Source: UBA2730 sp022793235 (GTDB lineage Bacteria > Bacillota_I > Bacilli_A > RF39 > UBA660). From it: a stretch of DNA of 64,000 nt. Position numbers and translations under genes: made by a program. The notes beneath the pieces were generated by a model. The model saw only the letters and a list, made by a program, of their open reading frames with translations, did no database searches and had not been told where the DNA came from. Shown here one piece after another: positions 51,333 through 60,383 of this stretch. Within the stretch, counting starts at the first letter, position 1. Every line of letters begins with the position of its first letter. Location of the stretch: contig CATJZL010000065.1 of NCBI GenBank assembly GCA_949745755.1, positions 1-64,000 of the forward strand, read 5' to 3'.

Positions 51333-52095
51333 AAAAGATTTAAAATTTCAAACATTAGCAAGTGGTTCAAAGGGAAATTGTGCTATAGTATTATGTGATA
51401 ATATAAATTTAATAATAGATGCTGGAATTTTATATAGTCCATTAAAAAAGAGATTAGAAGAAAATAATTTATACTTCTCCTCTTTTTTTGGAATATTAAT
51501 AACTCATTCACATGCTGATCATATAAAAGGATTAAAAGGTATAATAAAAAATACAAATTTAAAAATATTAATACCAGAAGAGATGTATGAAGAACTAAAA
51601 GAAATAGTACCTAAAAATCAAGCAATATTTATAAAAAATAAAAATAAATTAGGATCAATAACAATAGAACTAATTCATACATCACATGATACAGCTTGTT
51701 CTGTAGGATATATAATAACATATAAAAATAAAAGTTTAGTTTATATAACAGATACAGGATATATCAATAGAAAATATTTAAAAATGATAGAAAATAAATA
51801 TATTTATTTGATAGAAAGCAACCATGATGAAGAAATGTTAATGAATGGACCTTATCCACCCTTTCTAAAACAAAGGGTAATCAGTGATAGAGGTCATCTC
51901 TCTAATAGAACAACAGCATCATATCTAAAACAAGTCGTAGGAGAAAATACAAAATACGTAGTTTTAGCTCACTTAAGTGAACAGAATAATGATGAAAATT
52001 TAGCTCTAAAAATTGCAAAAGAAGCTTTATTCGAAAAGAATATAGAACTAATTATCGCTCATCAAAATGAAGTAAGTCCAGTAATAGAAGTATAA
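51313..52095 (+). CDS. walJ: WalJ/YycJ-type metallo-beta-lactamase-fold hydrolase
   Basis: The 260-residue protein has LASGSKGNCAIV, the DAGIL strand, the zinc motif THSHADHIKGL, a later DTGYI and a HLSEQNND segment. This is the YycJ/WalJ (also VicX) family, a nuclease-like MBL protein normally encoded in the walRKHIJ operon next to rlmH. Here walR and walK are absent between dnaB and walJ. The ATG overlaps the M23 gene end, with GGAGG 11 bases upstream; no alternative ATG exists nearby. Confidence 0.88.
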   Translation: MPCLCTKKDLKFQTLASGSKGNCAIVLCDNINLIIDAGILYSPLKKRLEENNLYFSSFFGILITHSHADHIKGLKGIIKNTNLKILIPEEMYEELKEIVPKNQAIFIKNKNKLGSITIELIHTSHDTACSVGYIITYKNKSLVYITDTGYINRKYLKMIENKYIYLIESNHDEEMLMNGPYPPFLKQRVISDRGHLSNRTTASYLKQVVGENTKYVVLAHLSEQNNDENLALKIAKEALFEKNIELIIAHQNEVSPVIEV

Positions 52096-52104
52096 GGTGA
52101 AAAA

Positions 52105-52560
52105 ATGATCAAAATAATTTGTATAGGAAAAATAAAAGAAAAGTATTTAAGAGAAGCAATAGAAGACTATGTAAAACGTATAAAAAAATATACGAATTTT
52201 GAAATAATAGAATTAAAAGATGAAAACAATCAAGATATAAAAAAAGTAATCAAAGTAGAAGGAGAAAATATATTAAAATATGTAAATACAAAAGACTATA
52301 TAATAACCCTTGAAGTAAAAGGAGAACAATTAAGCTCTGAAAAGTTTGCAGAAAAAATAACAAAAATTAATATAGATTATTCAAACATATGCTTTATAAT
52401 AGGAGGAAGTAATGGACTATCTGAAGATGTACTAAAGAAGAAAAAATTTTCCCTTTCTTTTTCCAAAATGACATTTCCTCATCAACTATTTAGAGTCATT
52501 TTGTTAGAGCAAATATATAGAGCATATAAAATAAAAAATAATGAAACATATCATAAATAG
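52105..52560 (+). CDS. rlmH: 23S rRNA pseudouridine1915-N3-methyltransferase
   Basis: The 151-residue SPOUT methyltransferase has IICIGKIKEKYLREAIEDY at the start, FIIGGSNGLSEDVLKK as the SAM-knot segment and MTFPHQLFRVILLEQIYRAY at the end. It modifies helix 69 of the ribosome. It follows walJ by 9 bases, as in most Firmicutes. Confidence 0.96.
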   Translation: MIKIICIGKIKEKYLREAIEDYVKRIKKYTNFEIIELKDENNQDIKKVIKVEGENILKYVNTKDYIITLEVKGEQLSSEKFAEKITKINIDYSNICFIIGGSNGLSEDVLKKKKFSLSFSKMTFPHQLFRVILLEQIYRAYKIKNNETYHK

Positions 52561-52569
52561 GAGGTAAGA

Positions 52570-53229
52570 ATGATAGGAAATAGCTGGGATAAATATTTAG
52601 AAGAAGAATATAATAAGGAGTATTTTAAAAACTTAATAAATTTTGTAAATGAAGAATATAAAGAAAAAACAATATATCCACCAAAAAATGAAATATTTAA
52701 TGCCTTTCGTTATACACCTTATGAGAATTTAAAGGTTGTAATATTAGGACAAGATCCATATCATGGAGAAAATGAGGCAGAAGGATTATCCTTTTCTGTA
52801 AAAAATAAAATAAAAAGACCACCCTCTTTACAAAATATTTTTAAAGAATTAGAAAGTGACCTAAATATAAAAATATCAAGTAACAATTCACTTATCCCAT
52901 GGGCAAAGCAAGGAATATTATTATTAAATTCAGTATTAACAGTAATAAAAGATCATCCAGCATCTCACCAAAAACAAGGATGGGAAACATTTACAGACAA
53001 TGTAATAAAAATAATAAATGAAAAAGAAGAACCAGTAGTGTTTATACTTTGGGGAAGTTATGCAAGAAGTAAAAAGACTTTAATAACCAATAAAAATCAT
53101 TATATAATAGAATCAACCCACCCTTCTCCATTTTCAGCATATAATGGTTTCTTTGGTAGTAGACCCTTTTCCAAAACAAATGATTATTTAAAAAGCAAAG
53201 GTATAGATGAAATAAATTGGGAAATATAA
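52570..53229 (+). CDS. ung: Uracil-DNA glycosylase (family 1)
   Basis: The 219-residue enzyme removes uracil from DNA. The water-activating motif GQDPYHGEN (catalytic Asp) lies near residues 60-68, GILLLNSVLTV in the middle, and HPSPFSAYNGF with the catalytic His near residue 180. The length is normal. It ends the dnaB-ung run. A Noc-type palindrome starts 1 base after the stop, then a bidirectional terminator. Confidence 0.96.
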   Translation: MIGNSWDKYLEEEYNKEYFKNLINFVNEEYKEKTIYPPKNEIFNAFRYTPYENLKVVILGQDPYHGENEAEGLSFSVKNKIKRPPSLQNIFKELESDLNIKISSNNSLIPWAKQGILLLNSVLTVIKDHPASHQKQGWETFTDNVIKIINEKEEPVVFILWGSYARSKKTLITNKNHYIIESTHPSPFSAYNGFFGSRPFSKTNDYLKSKGIDEINWEI

Positions 53230-53251
53230 AATTATTTCCCGGGAAATAATT
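53230..53251. other. Noc-binding-type palindrome after ung
   Basis: A perfect 22-base palindrome whose core (53234-53247) is exactly ATTTCCCGGGAAAT. Flanks are identical to the dnaX site. It lies between the ung stop and the terminator, about 22 kb from oriC. Confidence 0.8.
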
Positions 53252-53252
53252 A

Positions 53253-53284
53253 AAAAGAACTTGTCAAAAAAGATAAGTTCTTTT
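53253..53284. terminator. Bidirectional terminator between ung and the LemA-like gene
   Basis: AAAAGAACTT plus GTC (53253-53265) pairs with GATAAGTTCTTTT (53272-53284) around AAAAAA, 13 pairs with one G-U. A-rich left and T-rich right sides serve both converging genes. Confidence 0.85.
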
Positions 53285-53319
53285 ATATATAATAAGAAAT
53301 TTTTTATCGATCCCCAAAT

Positions 53320-53844
53320 CTATAAAGTACTCATAGAATCTTTGGAATACTCATCAAATTTTTTGTATCCACAAAATGACTTCATTAAACGAGCTACAAA
53401 TCCATCAAAAATTTTATTATACTCACAAACATTATCATTGTAATATTGAATAGAACCCTCAATATAACTTTTAACACCATTCAACTCATCAATGAGTTGA
53501 ACTAAATCTTTATTATGATTAAGTTCATCATCATCAATAATAATATCCCGTAACATAGAATTGTATTTATCAACTATTTGATATGTCTCTTTACTATTCA
53601 TATCCCCAAAATCAACTTTATCATAACCTTCAGAAAATTCTTCATCCTTAATATAATCTTTACTATTATCCAAGATATCAATATTTTTAGTTAAACATTC
53701 ACCAATACTTTCAAGAGCTACATCAATTTTATAAATAATACTTTTAGCTTGTCTCTTAAGCTTTAAAATAGAGAAAAGAAAAAATAAAAGAACAAAAGAA
53801 CAAATACCAACACTTATTAAAATTTTAATATCCAAAAAAAACAT
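53320..53844 (-). CDS. lemA: LemA-like membrane protein
   Basis: The 174-residue protein has an N-terminal membrane helix (about 6-28) followed by a long helical cytoplasmic or external domain. The segment SIQYYNDNVCEYNKIFDGF and then GYKKFDEY resembles the conserved end of LemA proteins (RYYNAxVxxYN...F). Similarity is weaker than typical LemA, so this is a family-level call. It is the last gene of the PBP-gerQ-lemA block, transcribed against replication. Function of LemA proteins is unclear. Confidence 0.65.
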   Translation of the reverse strand: MFFLDIKILISVGICSFVLLFFLFSILKLKRQAKSIIYKIDVALESIGECLTKNIDILDNSKDYIKDEEFSEGYDKVDFGDMNSKETYQIVDKYNSMLRDIIIDDDELNHNKDLVQLIDELNGVKSYIEGSIQYYNDNVCEYNKIFDGFVARLMKSFCGYKKFDEYSKDSMSTL

Positions 53845-53872
53845 CTCCCTACTTTTATTAATAAATTATAAC

Positions 53873-53911
53873 AAAAAAAGAAAAAGGATACTAGTCCTAT
53901 TTTCTTTTTTC
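53873..53911 (-). terminator. Terminator of gerQ
   Basis: An A-rich arm with AGGA (to 53887) pairs with TCCT and the following T-rich arm around TACTAG, with a one-base bulge. Minus strand T-run at the left. It lies between gerQ and the LemA-like gene. Confidence 0.7.
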
Positions 53912-53989
53912 TTATGTAAAAATGAATAAAAAGTTCCATAAAAAAGCATATCTTTAAAAATAAAAAATATGCTCATATATTGAATAGAA

Positions 53990-54280
53990 TTATGTATCCA
54001 ATATAATATAATCAATATATTTATTCCATAGCAAAACAGGTTTATTTGTAGTAGAATCCACAATAGTAGTATAATCTTTATTGGTATCCTGAATATTTCC
54101 TTTAAAAATAGTATCACGCCACTCATTTGAATTATTAAAAGTTAAATAAAAAGAAGCAGACTTTCCTACAAAAGGAGATAGCATATTATCATTATACATA
54201 TCCTGCATTTGCCCTCCTCGTGAAGGTGTTACTCTTATATTACTACCTGGATAATTTGAATACATGTAATTATTATTCAT
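53990..54280 (-). CDS. gerQ: Spore coat protein GerQ
   Basis: The 96-residue protein matches the conserved GerQ core: SPFVGKSASFYLTF, NEWRDTIFKGNI, then TTIVDSTTNKPVLLWNKYIDYI. The N-terminus is short and Asn/Tyr-rich. GerQ is cross-linked into the coat by a transglutaminase and is needed for localisation of the cortex-lytic enzyme CwlJ. B. subtilis GerQ is about twice as long because of its Gln-rich N-terminus. A near-consensus SigE promoter lies upstream at 54308-54336. A frame overlapping its 3' part (53866-54126) was rejected. Confidence 0.85.
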   Translation of the reverse strand: MNNNYMYSNYPGSNIRVTPSRGGQMQDMYNDNMLSPFVGKSASFYLTFNNSNEWRDTIFKGNIQDTNKDYTTIVDSTTNKPVLLWNKYIDYIILDT

Positions 54281-54307
54281 AAAATCTTCCTTTCCTTATA
54301 CACCATA

Positions 54308-54336
54308 AGTATATGTAAAAAAGGGAAGAATATTAC
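54308..54336 (-). promoter_or_regulatory. Candidate SigE promoter of gerQ
   Basis: Minus strand GTAATATT (complement of 54329-54336) fully matches the SigE -35 GKMATATT. CATATACT (complement of 54308-54315) matches 7 of 8 positions of the -10 CATACAMT, with a 13-base spacer within the 13-15 range. It overlaps the stop codon of the PBP gene. gerQ is SigE-dependent in Bacillus. Confidence 0.72.
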
Positions 54337-56297
54337 TCAATCCCTACTTCATTTAACTTTTCATCAAATACAGCCTGCGAAGTGGATGGTTCTGTTCCCT
54401 TAATAAAATACATAAGTTTTTTCTTATTAGCAGTCTCATCTACAATTTGTCCTGAAATAGGATCAACAAGTACAGCAGAAACATTGTCAGGTTTATCATA
54501 CCATTTATTTTCTTTTCCATCTTCGTAATTTTCAATACTTTTATACCAAATATTTTGAGCATAAAGAGCAACATTTGTAGGAATTTCTTTATTATCATCA
54601 TTGCCAAGCCATACAGAAGTTACAATGTCATTATTATAACCAATATACCATTCATCTGTATTAGTCGTACCACTTTTTAATGCATAAGTATGTTTAAGTT
54701 TTGAAGCAAGACCTATAGCTGTAGGATAATTATAATCAATGTATAAAGGATCATAAGTAGCAGTAAGCATATTATTTAAAATGAAAACAATGCTAGAATT
54801 TAAAACTAAAGTTTTTTTGTTTTCAGCCTCATACAAAATATGTCCCTCAGAATCCTCTACTCTTTCGATAAGATGAGGAGTAACTTTATATCCAAGATTA
54901 GCAAAAGAAGCATATCCTGCAGTCATCTCAGTCATTTTGATTTCATTCGTTCCTAGTGGTAATGAAGGAACATCATCAAAATTAGTAGTAATACCTACCC
55001 TTTTTGCCACATTAATAAGAGAATCACTTCCCAAAAATAAATTAGTTTTAACAGCATAAATATTATCAGAATAACTCACAGCTGCCGCCATACTAATAGC
55101 CTTATTTCCATATTTATCATTATAATTTTTAGGAGAATAATCATCTCTTTCAGAAAAAGTAAAAGTGGTCTTCTCACTTGTAAAAGAGCTACTAGTAGTA
55201 AAACCACTTTCAAGAGCAGCATAGTAAAGATAAGGTTTCATAGTAGAACCTACCTGCCTTCTAGCAGTGGTAGCACGGTTATATTGAGATTGATTATAAT
55301 CTCTTCCACCAATAAGAGCAACAATCCCTCCAGTATTTGGATTCATCATAACAGCAGCAACTTGTAATTCCTCCTCCTCAGCAAGTTGTTCATTGATATT
55401 CTTTTCAAGTTCCATTTGAGCAGCAACATCTAAATTAGTATAGATTTTAAGCCCCTTTGTTTCAGAATAATTTTTAGGGATACTAGTAATTTGATTCAAT
55501 TCATCTAGAACCGCATCATGATAATACATAATAGTACTAGAGTCCCCTTCCTCTTTTTTACCATAAAATTCAAGTTTTTTATTATAAGCACGATCAGCCT
55601 CTGCCTGTGAAATATAGTTATTTTTAACCATTAAATCAAGAATAATCTTTTGTCTTTTCTTTGCAATATCTAAATTGACAAGTGGAGAATAATTACTAGG
55701 AGATTTAGGTACACCAACTAAAATACTAGCTTCAGCAAGATCCAATTCTTTAGCAGGCTTATTAAAATAATACTTACTAGCATTTTCAATTCCATACATA
55801 CCATGTCCATAATTAATGGTATTTAAGTACCCCTCCAATATCTCATTTTTACTATAATTAGCCTCTAATCTCAAAGTGTATAAAGCCTCATCCCATTTTC
55901 TCTTCCAAGTCTTATCAAAATCCAAAAATAAATTTTTTGCATATTGTTGTGAAATAGTAGAAGCACCCTGCTTAGTAGAACGATTGACTATATTAATATA
56001 GAGTGCTTTTAAAATACGAAAAATATCAAAACCCTTATGATTATAAAAATTCTTATCTTCAGTAGAAATAGTAGCATGGATAACATTTTCACTAATATCA
56101 GAAAGACTTACCCATTCTTTATTATCGCTTCCTTGAAAAAAAACAGTTTTGCTACTATCATAAAGAACCAAATTGTTAGCAGACTTGATCTCTAATTTAG
56201 GACTAAATTTAGCATAACAAAAAGCACCTACTAAAAGGAGTAAACCAAAAAAAGAGAAAACAAAAAATAAATTACGAATTCTTTTTAAATGCTTCAT
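54333..56297 (-). CDS. Class A penicillin-binding protein (PBP1a-like)
   Basis: The 654-residue bifunctional peptidoglycan synthase has a short cytoplasmic tail and a membrane helix (about 9-29). A GT51 glycosyltransferase domain follows (STEDKNFYNHKGFD, GASTISQQYAKNL, EGYLNTINYGHG). The transpeptidase motifs are GSTMKP (active Ser), SDN in SYSDNIYA and KSGT in ALKSGTTNTD. It is complete and normal in length, like PbpF/PbpG of Bacillus, which are sporulation-linked class A PBPs. The gerQ neighbour supports but does not prove such a role. Confidence 0.93.
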   Translation of the reverse strand: MKHLKRIRNLFFVFSFFGLLLLVGAFCYAKFSPKLEIKSANNLVLYDSSKTVFFQGSDNKEWVSLSDISENVIHATISTEDKNFYNHKGFDIFRILKALYINIVNRSTKQGASTISQQYAKNLFLDFDKTWKRKWDEALYTLRLEANYSKNEILEGYLNTINYGHGMYGIENASKYYFNKPAKELDLAEASILVGVPKSPSNYSPLVNLDIAKKRQKIILDLMVKNNYISQAEADRAYNKKLEFYGKKEEGDSSTIMYYHDAVLDELNQITSIPKNYSETKGLKIYTNLDVAAQMELEKNINEQLAEEEELQVAAVMMNPNTGGIVALIGGRDYNQSQYNRATTARRQVGSTMKPYLYYAALESGFTTSSSFTSEKTTFTFSERDDYSPKNYNDKYGNKAISMAAAVSYSDNIYAVKTNLFLGSDSLINVAKRVGITTNFDDVPSLPLGTNEIKMTEMTAGYASFANLGYKVTPHLIERVEDSEGHILYEAENKKTLVLNSSIVFILNNMLTATYDPLYIDYNYPTAIGLASKLKHTYALKSGTTNTDEWYIGYNNDIVTSVWLGNDDNKEIPTNVALYAQNIWYKSIENYEDGKENKWYDKPDNVSAVLVDPISGQIVDETANKKKLMYFIKGTEPSTSQAVFDEKLNEVGIE

Positions 56298-56417
56298 AAA
56301 GTATCACCTTCATAAGTAGTATGAAACAAAAATTTAGAAATATGTAATAGTTTCAAGAAAAACATGTTATAATCAAAACAGAAAAAATATTTTATCAAAA
56401 GTAAAGTAGGAATAAAA

Positions 56418-56786
56418 ATGAAACAGATAAAAATAAGAGCAAGCATTACTTCAAAAGAAACAAAAAGAATAGATAAAGTCGAAGCAACTTATGAAGAGAA
56501 AAAATATATTTACTACATAGAAAAAGACAAAGAAAAAACAGTAACCATATACAATTTGCAAAATGATACATTAGAAAGAGACAACGAAGAAATGTATTTA
56601 TATTTACCCTTTAAAACAAAAGAAGAAACCTTAGGCACAATGATAGTAAAAGATATAAATCAAGAAATAAAATTAGAAATATATACAAAAGAAATTTTGA
56701 AAAATAAAAAAGAAATAAAAATAAGATACACTTTAAATGATGAACAATATACCTATAGGTTAGAATATGGAGAAGAAAATACTTAA
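56418..56786 (+). CDS. ywiB: DUF1934 family protein (YwiB-like)
   Basis: The 122-residue protein is all-beta in appearance, with alternating polar and hydrophobic residues, no signal and no membrane segment. It fits the DUF1934/YwiB family, a lipocalin-like barrel that lies next to argS in Bacillus. Here it precedes argS with one gene between. The assignment rests mainly on size, fold pattern and position. Function unknown. Confidence 0.62.
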   Translation: MKQIKIRASITSKETKRIDKVEATYEEKKYIYYIEKDKEKTVTIYNLQNDTLERDNEEMYLYLPFKTKEETLGTMIVKDINQEIKLEIYTKEILKNKKEIKIRYTLNDEQYTYRLEYGEENT

Positions 56787-56800
56787 AATGGAGAATAAAT

Positions 56801-57469
56801 ATGAAACTAGAGGATTTAAATAAAGAATATGATAAACTTCAATTAAAACATGGAGCAAAAGAACTAAACTCTATTTATAATGGTGGATGTGACAAAAATC
56901 CAGATATCTGCTTTGTATTTATGAACCCAACAGGTAAAATTTTAGCATCAAATAAAGAATGGATGGGTCCAAGATATCCATGGATAGGGGTTAAAAATGT
57001 ATGGGATTTATTCTATGCTATAAATTTATTAGATAAAGAAATATATGGGAAAATAAAAGAAATAAAAGGAAAAGAATGGACAGTAGAATTTTCAAAACAA
57101 GTATATGATAATGTAAAAAAGCACAAGTACTTTATCACAAATTTAGGAAAATGTACACAAATTGATGCAAGACCTCTGCCAGATAGTGTGTATAAAGAAT
57201 ACTTAGAATTATTAGAAAAAGAGATAGAAATTATTGATCCAAAAGTTATAGTACTATTTGGAAATCAGGTAAGTAGTATTGTAATAAATAAAAAAATAGC
57301 AGTATCCCAAGTTAGAAAACAAGTATTTGAAAAAAATATCAATGGAAAAAAGTATAAATGTTATGCAGTTTTTTATCCAATAGGCAATGGAAGATATAAT
57401 ATGAATAAATCAATAGAAGACATAAAATGGATACAACATAGTATAAAGATGGATATAAAAGAAAAATAA
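56801..57469 (+). CDS. Uracil-DNA glycosylase superfamily protein
   Basis: The 222-residue protein has a UDG-fold pattern: CFVFMNPTGK in place of motif 1 (GEAPG/GQDPY type), YFITNLGKCTQ in the middle, EIIDPKVIVLFGNQVSS, and a late FYPIGNGRYNM where motif 2 would stand. Typical family 4 Fe-S cysteines are not evident. It is distinct from the family 1 Ung at 52570. The gene sits between the DUF1934 gene and argS, 14 bases after the former. The active residues are atypical, so substrate and activity are uncertain. Confidence 0.68.
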   Translation: MKLEDLNKEYDKLQLKHGAKELNSIYNGGCDKNPDICFVFMNPTGKILASNKEWMGPRYPWIGVKNVWDLFYAINLLDKEIYGKIKEIKGKEWTVEFSKQVYDNVKKHKYFITNLGKCTQIDARPLPDSVYKEYLELLEKEIEIIDPKVIVLFGNQVSSIVINKKIAVSQVRKQVFEKNINGKKYKCYAVFYPIGNGRYNMNKSIEDIKWIQHSIKMDIKEK

Positions 57470-57600
57470 TAATTTAAAATAATGATATAAAGAAAATAGA
57501 AATTAAACTATATCCCCTACCCTTGGCAAAATAAAAATAGAATGATACAATAAAAAAAATTTCTAATAGACAAGAAAAAATAAAGAAAAAGGAGAAAAAT

Positions 57601-59346
57601 ATGAGTATATTAAAAGAGTTAAAATATTCCTTAAAAAGCATAATAAAAAATGCAGGATATGATGTAGAAGACATAATTTTTGCAACTTCTTCAAGAAAAG
57701 ATTTAGGAGATTATCAAATAAATGATGCAATGAGACTTTCGAAAATATATAATGAAAATCCAAGAGATATAGCAGAAAAAATAGTAAACATACTGAAAAA
57801 GGATCCTCGTTTTATTAATGTAAATATAGCAGGACCAGGCTTTATCAATCTAACACTAAGTCCTTATTTTTTACAGACAGCCTTAAATCAAATTTTAGAT
57901 GATTTTAATCTAAATATAGATAAGGTACCGAAAAAAAACATATTTATGGATTATGGAGGAGCAAATGTTGCCAAAACACTTCACGTAGGACACTTACGTT
58001 CTGCAAACATTGGAGAAGCTATAAAACGTTTAGCAAAATATTTAGGATTAGAAGTCATAAGTGATGTACACTTTGGAGATATTGGAAGACAATCAGGAAT
58101 GGTAATATCTGAAATAAAAAAAAGATACCCTACTCTAGCCTATTTCGATGAAAACTACACAGGAAATTACGAAGAAATAGACTTTAATATAACAGAAGAA
58201 GAACTAGGAGAGATATATCCTATTGCATCGATTGCAGCTAAAGAAAATAAAGAAAGAATGGAAGAAGTCGTTGAAATTACAAAAGAGTTAGAAGAAGGAA
58301 ATAAAGCCTATACAGCTCTATGGAACAAAATTAAAGATATCTCTATTTCAGATATAAAACAAGTTTATAAAGACATAAATGTAGTGTTTGATTTATACGA
58401 AGGAGAAACAGACTGCTATCCTTATATACCAGAAGTAATTGATTATTTAGAAAAGAACAACTATCTAAAAGAAAGCGAAGATGCTCAAATAATGGATGTA
58501 AAAGAAGAACAAGATACATCCCCAATGCCCCCACTTGTAGTCATTAAAAGAAATGGAGGTACTCTTTATGCTACACGTGATATAGCAACTATTTATTCAA
58601 GATTAAAAAGATTCGATATAAATGAAATATGGTATTTTGCAGATAATAGACAAGCCCTTTATTTTGAACAAATTTTTAGAGCCGTAAAAAAATCAAAGCT
58701 AGTACCAAAAGATTTAAAATTAGAATTTTTTGGTTTTGGAACTTTAAATGGAGAAGATAAAAAACCATTTAAAACAAGAGATGGAAACGTGATGAGCTTG
58801 AAGGAACTAATTAAAATATTAGAGGAAGAAACAACCAAAAGACTCAATAAAGACATGGTAGAAGAAGAAAAACAGCAGGAAACAGCAAAAAAAATAGCAA
58901 TTGCTGCTTTAAAATATGCAGACTTAATTCCTTATAGAGAAACAGATTATGTTTTCTCACCTGAAAAATTCACAAGTCTAGATGGAAAAACAGGACCATT
59001 TCTATTATATTCTACAATCAGAATGAAGTCCCTTCTAGAAAAAGCAAGTATAAAAAAATATGCCTTAAAAAAATTCAAAAATGAAATAGATAGAGCCCCT
59101 GCCCTACTTTTACTAGATTTCCCACAAATACTTACAAATTGTTTAGAAGAAAAATCTCTCAATGAACTAACTGATTACATATATAAGTTAACCAGTAGTT
59201 ATAATACATTCTACAATGAAAATAAAATTATAGCTGAAACAGATGAAGATCTAAAAGAAAGTTGGATTGCCCTAACTCATTTAGTATACAAGACAAATAT
59301 GGAAATTCTAAATATTTTAGGAATAAATGTTCCTGAAAAAATGTAA
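57601..59346 (+). CDS. argS: Arginyl-tRNA synthetase
   Basis: The 581-residue class I synthetase has an N-terminal Add-1 domain (about 1-110), the HIGH-type motif LHVGHLRSANIGE, and KRNGGTLYATRDIATIYSR. A degenerate KMSKS region (FKTRDGNVMSL) and a C-terminal DALR anticodon domain complete it. The leader from 57470 to 57600 shows no T-box. It is followed by rpoE after 115 bases. Confidence 0.96.
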   Translation: MSILKELKYSLKSIIKNAGYDVEDIIFATSSRKDLGDYQINDAMRLSKIYNENPRDIAEKIVNILKKDPRFINVNIAGPGFINLTLSPYFLQTALNQILDDFNLNIDKVPKKNIFMDYGGANVAKTLHVGHLRSANIGEAIKRLAKYLGLEVISDVHFGDIGRQSGMVISEIKKRYPTLAYFDENYTGNYEEIDFNITEEELGEIYPIASIAAKENKERMEEVVEITKELEEGNKAYTALWNKIKDISISDIKQVYKDINVVFDLYEGETDCYPYIPEVIDYLEKNNYLKESEDAQIMDVKEEQDTSPMPPLVVIKRNGGTLYATRDIATIYSRLKRFDINEIWYFADNRQALYFEQIFRAVKKSKLVPKDLKLEFFGFGTLNGEDKKPFKTRDGNVMSLKELIKILEEETTKRLNKDMVEEEKQQETAKKIAIAALKYADLIPYRETDYVFSPEKFTSLDGKTGPFLLYSTIRMKSLLEKASIKKYALKKFKNEIDRAPALLLLDFPQILTNCLEEKSLNELTDYIYKLTSSYNTFYNENKIIAETDEDLKESWIALTHLVYKTNMEILNILGINVPEKM

Positions 59347-59461
59347 AAAAATATTGCATAAGAAATAAATGTATGGTATATATATTCTCGTGTTGATTTA
59401 TATAATATAAACAAGTTAGAAAGAGTAACATATAATGACTTGAACGGAGGATAAATAGATT

Positions 59462-59911
59462 ATGAAAATTAGTAAAATGAAAAAAGAAGATTTAGAATTA
59501 TTATCCAATAAGGATATAACAAAATTAGTTCTAGAAGAAAGCAAAAAGCCAATGAACACAGCTGATTTATTTAAAAAAATAATAGAACTTTTAGAATTAC
59601 CTGAATCAAGTTTTGAAAATAAAATAGGAGACTACTATACATCCTTATCAACAGATAAAAGATTTCTTCTTCTAGAAGATGGATGTTGGGATTTAAAAAG
59701 CAATCATACATCAGATAAAGTTAAAAAAAATATAGATTCAATTGATGAAGAATATGATGAAGAAGAGGATGAACTACCAGAAGAAGATGATATATTAAAT
59801 GAAGAAATAGAAGATGATTACTCAGATGATGATACAACTTATGAAGATACAACAGAAGATTTAAAAGATTTAGTAGTCTTAGATGAAGATGATCTAGGTT
59901 TAGAAGAGTAA
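59462..59911 (+). CDS. rpoE: RNA polymerase delta subunit
   Basis: The 149-residue delta factor has an N-terminal HARE-HTH domain (about 10-80, with NTADLFKKIIELLELP and LSTDKRFLLLEDGCWDLK). A long, strongly acidic tail of Asp and Glu (about 90-149) follows. This layout is unique to RpoE of Firmicutes, which increases polymerase recycling and promoter selectivity. GGAGG precedes the start. A terminator follows at 60061. Confidence 0.94.
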   Translation: MKISKMKKEDLELLSNKDITKLVLEESKKPMNTADLFKKIIELLELPESSFENKIGDYYTSLSTDKRFLLLEDGCWDLKSNHTSDKVKKNIDSIDEEYDEEEDELPEEDDILNEEIEDDYSDDDTTYEDTTEDLKDLVVLDEDDLGLEE

Positions 59912-60060
59912 ATAGAGAAAATACACTTAATTTTAGAATCATTCAAGTATGACAAAAAGATATGTAGAAAAAAGCAGAAGAGGAAAAGACAAATTGTTTA
60001 GAAGAAAAATACAAAACAGATTAGGAAAAATATATAGAACAAATTAAAAGGAACAAAAAC

Positions 60061-60089
60061 AACAATACTGAATAAGTATTGTTATTTTT
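60061..60089 (+). terminator. Terminator of rpoE
   Basis: AACAATACT (60061-60069) pairs perfectly with AGTATTGTT (60075-60083) around GAATA, followed by ATTTTT. Confidence 0.88.
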
Positions 60090-60383
60090 ATATAATAAGA
60101 AGAAAAAATAAAATGAACAGGATAATAGTTAACCTTCAAATAATGTTATTATTAAACATTAGATTTATTCAGATGGATAAATAAAAACAATGACTAAATT
60201 TTTAAAGTAGGAGTAGATTATTTTTGATTTTCTTAATGCATAGAAAACACTAGTATTTTTTTATATAGAAATTATGTTAAAAACAATTTAATATATCTAA
60301 GAATTATGATATAAAAATATATAATTATTGAGGAGAAAAAAAGAATATGCTATAATAATAACAGCTAAAAAAGGAGAAATAAT
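60090..60383. other. Spacer between rpoE and prfA
   Basis: About 290 bases of A+T-rich DNA. I see only a short TAATGTT/AACATTA inverted repeat (60141-60161) and probable promoter DNA (GCTATAATAATA around 60348) before prfA. No gene or known RNA is recognised. Confidence 0.5.

Noticed and set aside
53866..54126. 86-codon minus-strand frame overlapping gerQ
   Set aside because: It lies in another frame over gerQ and the gerQ terminator, is Leu/Ile/Phe-rich noise and has no ribosome site; gerQ has clear family motifs and a promoter.
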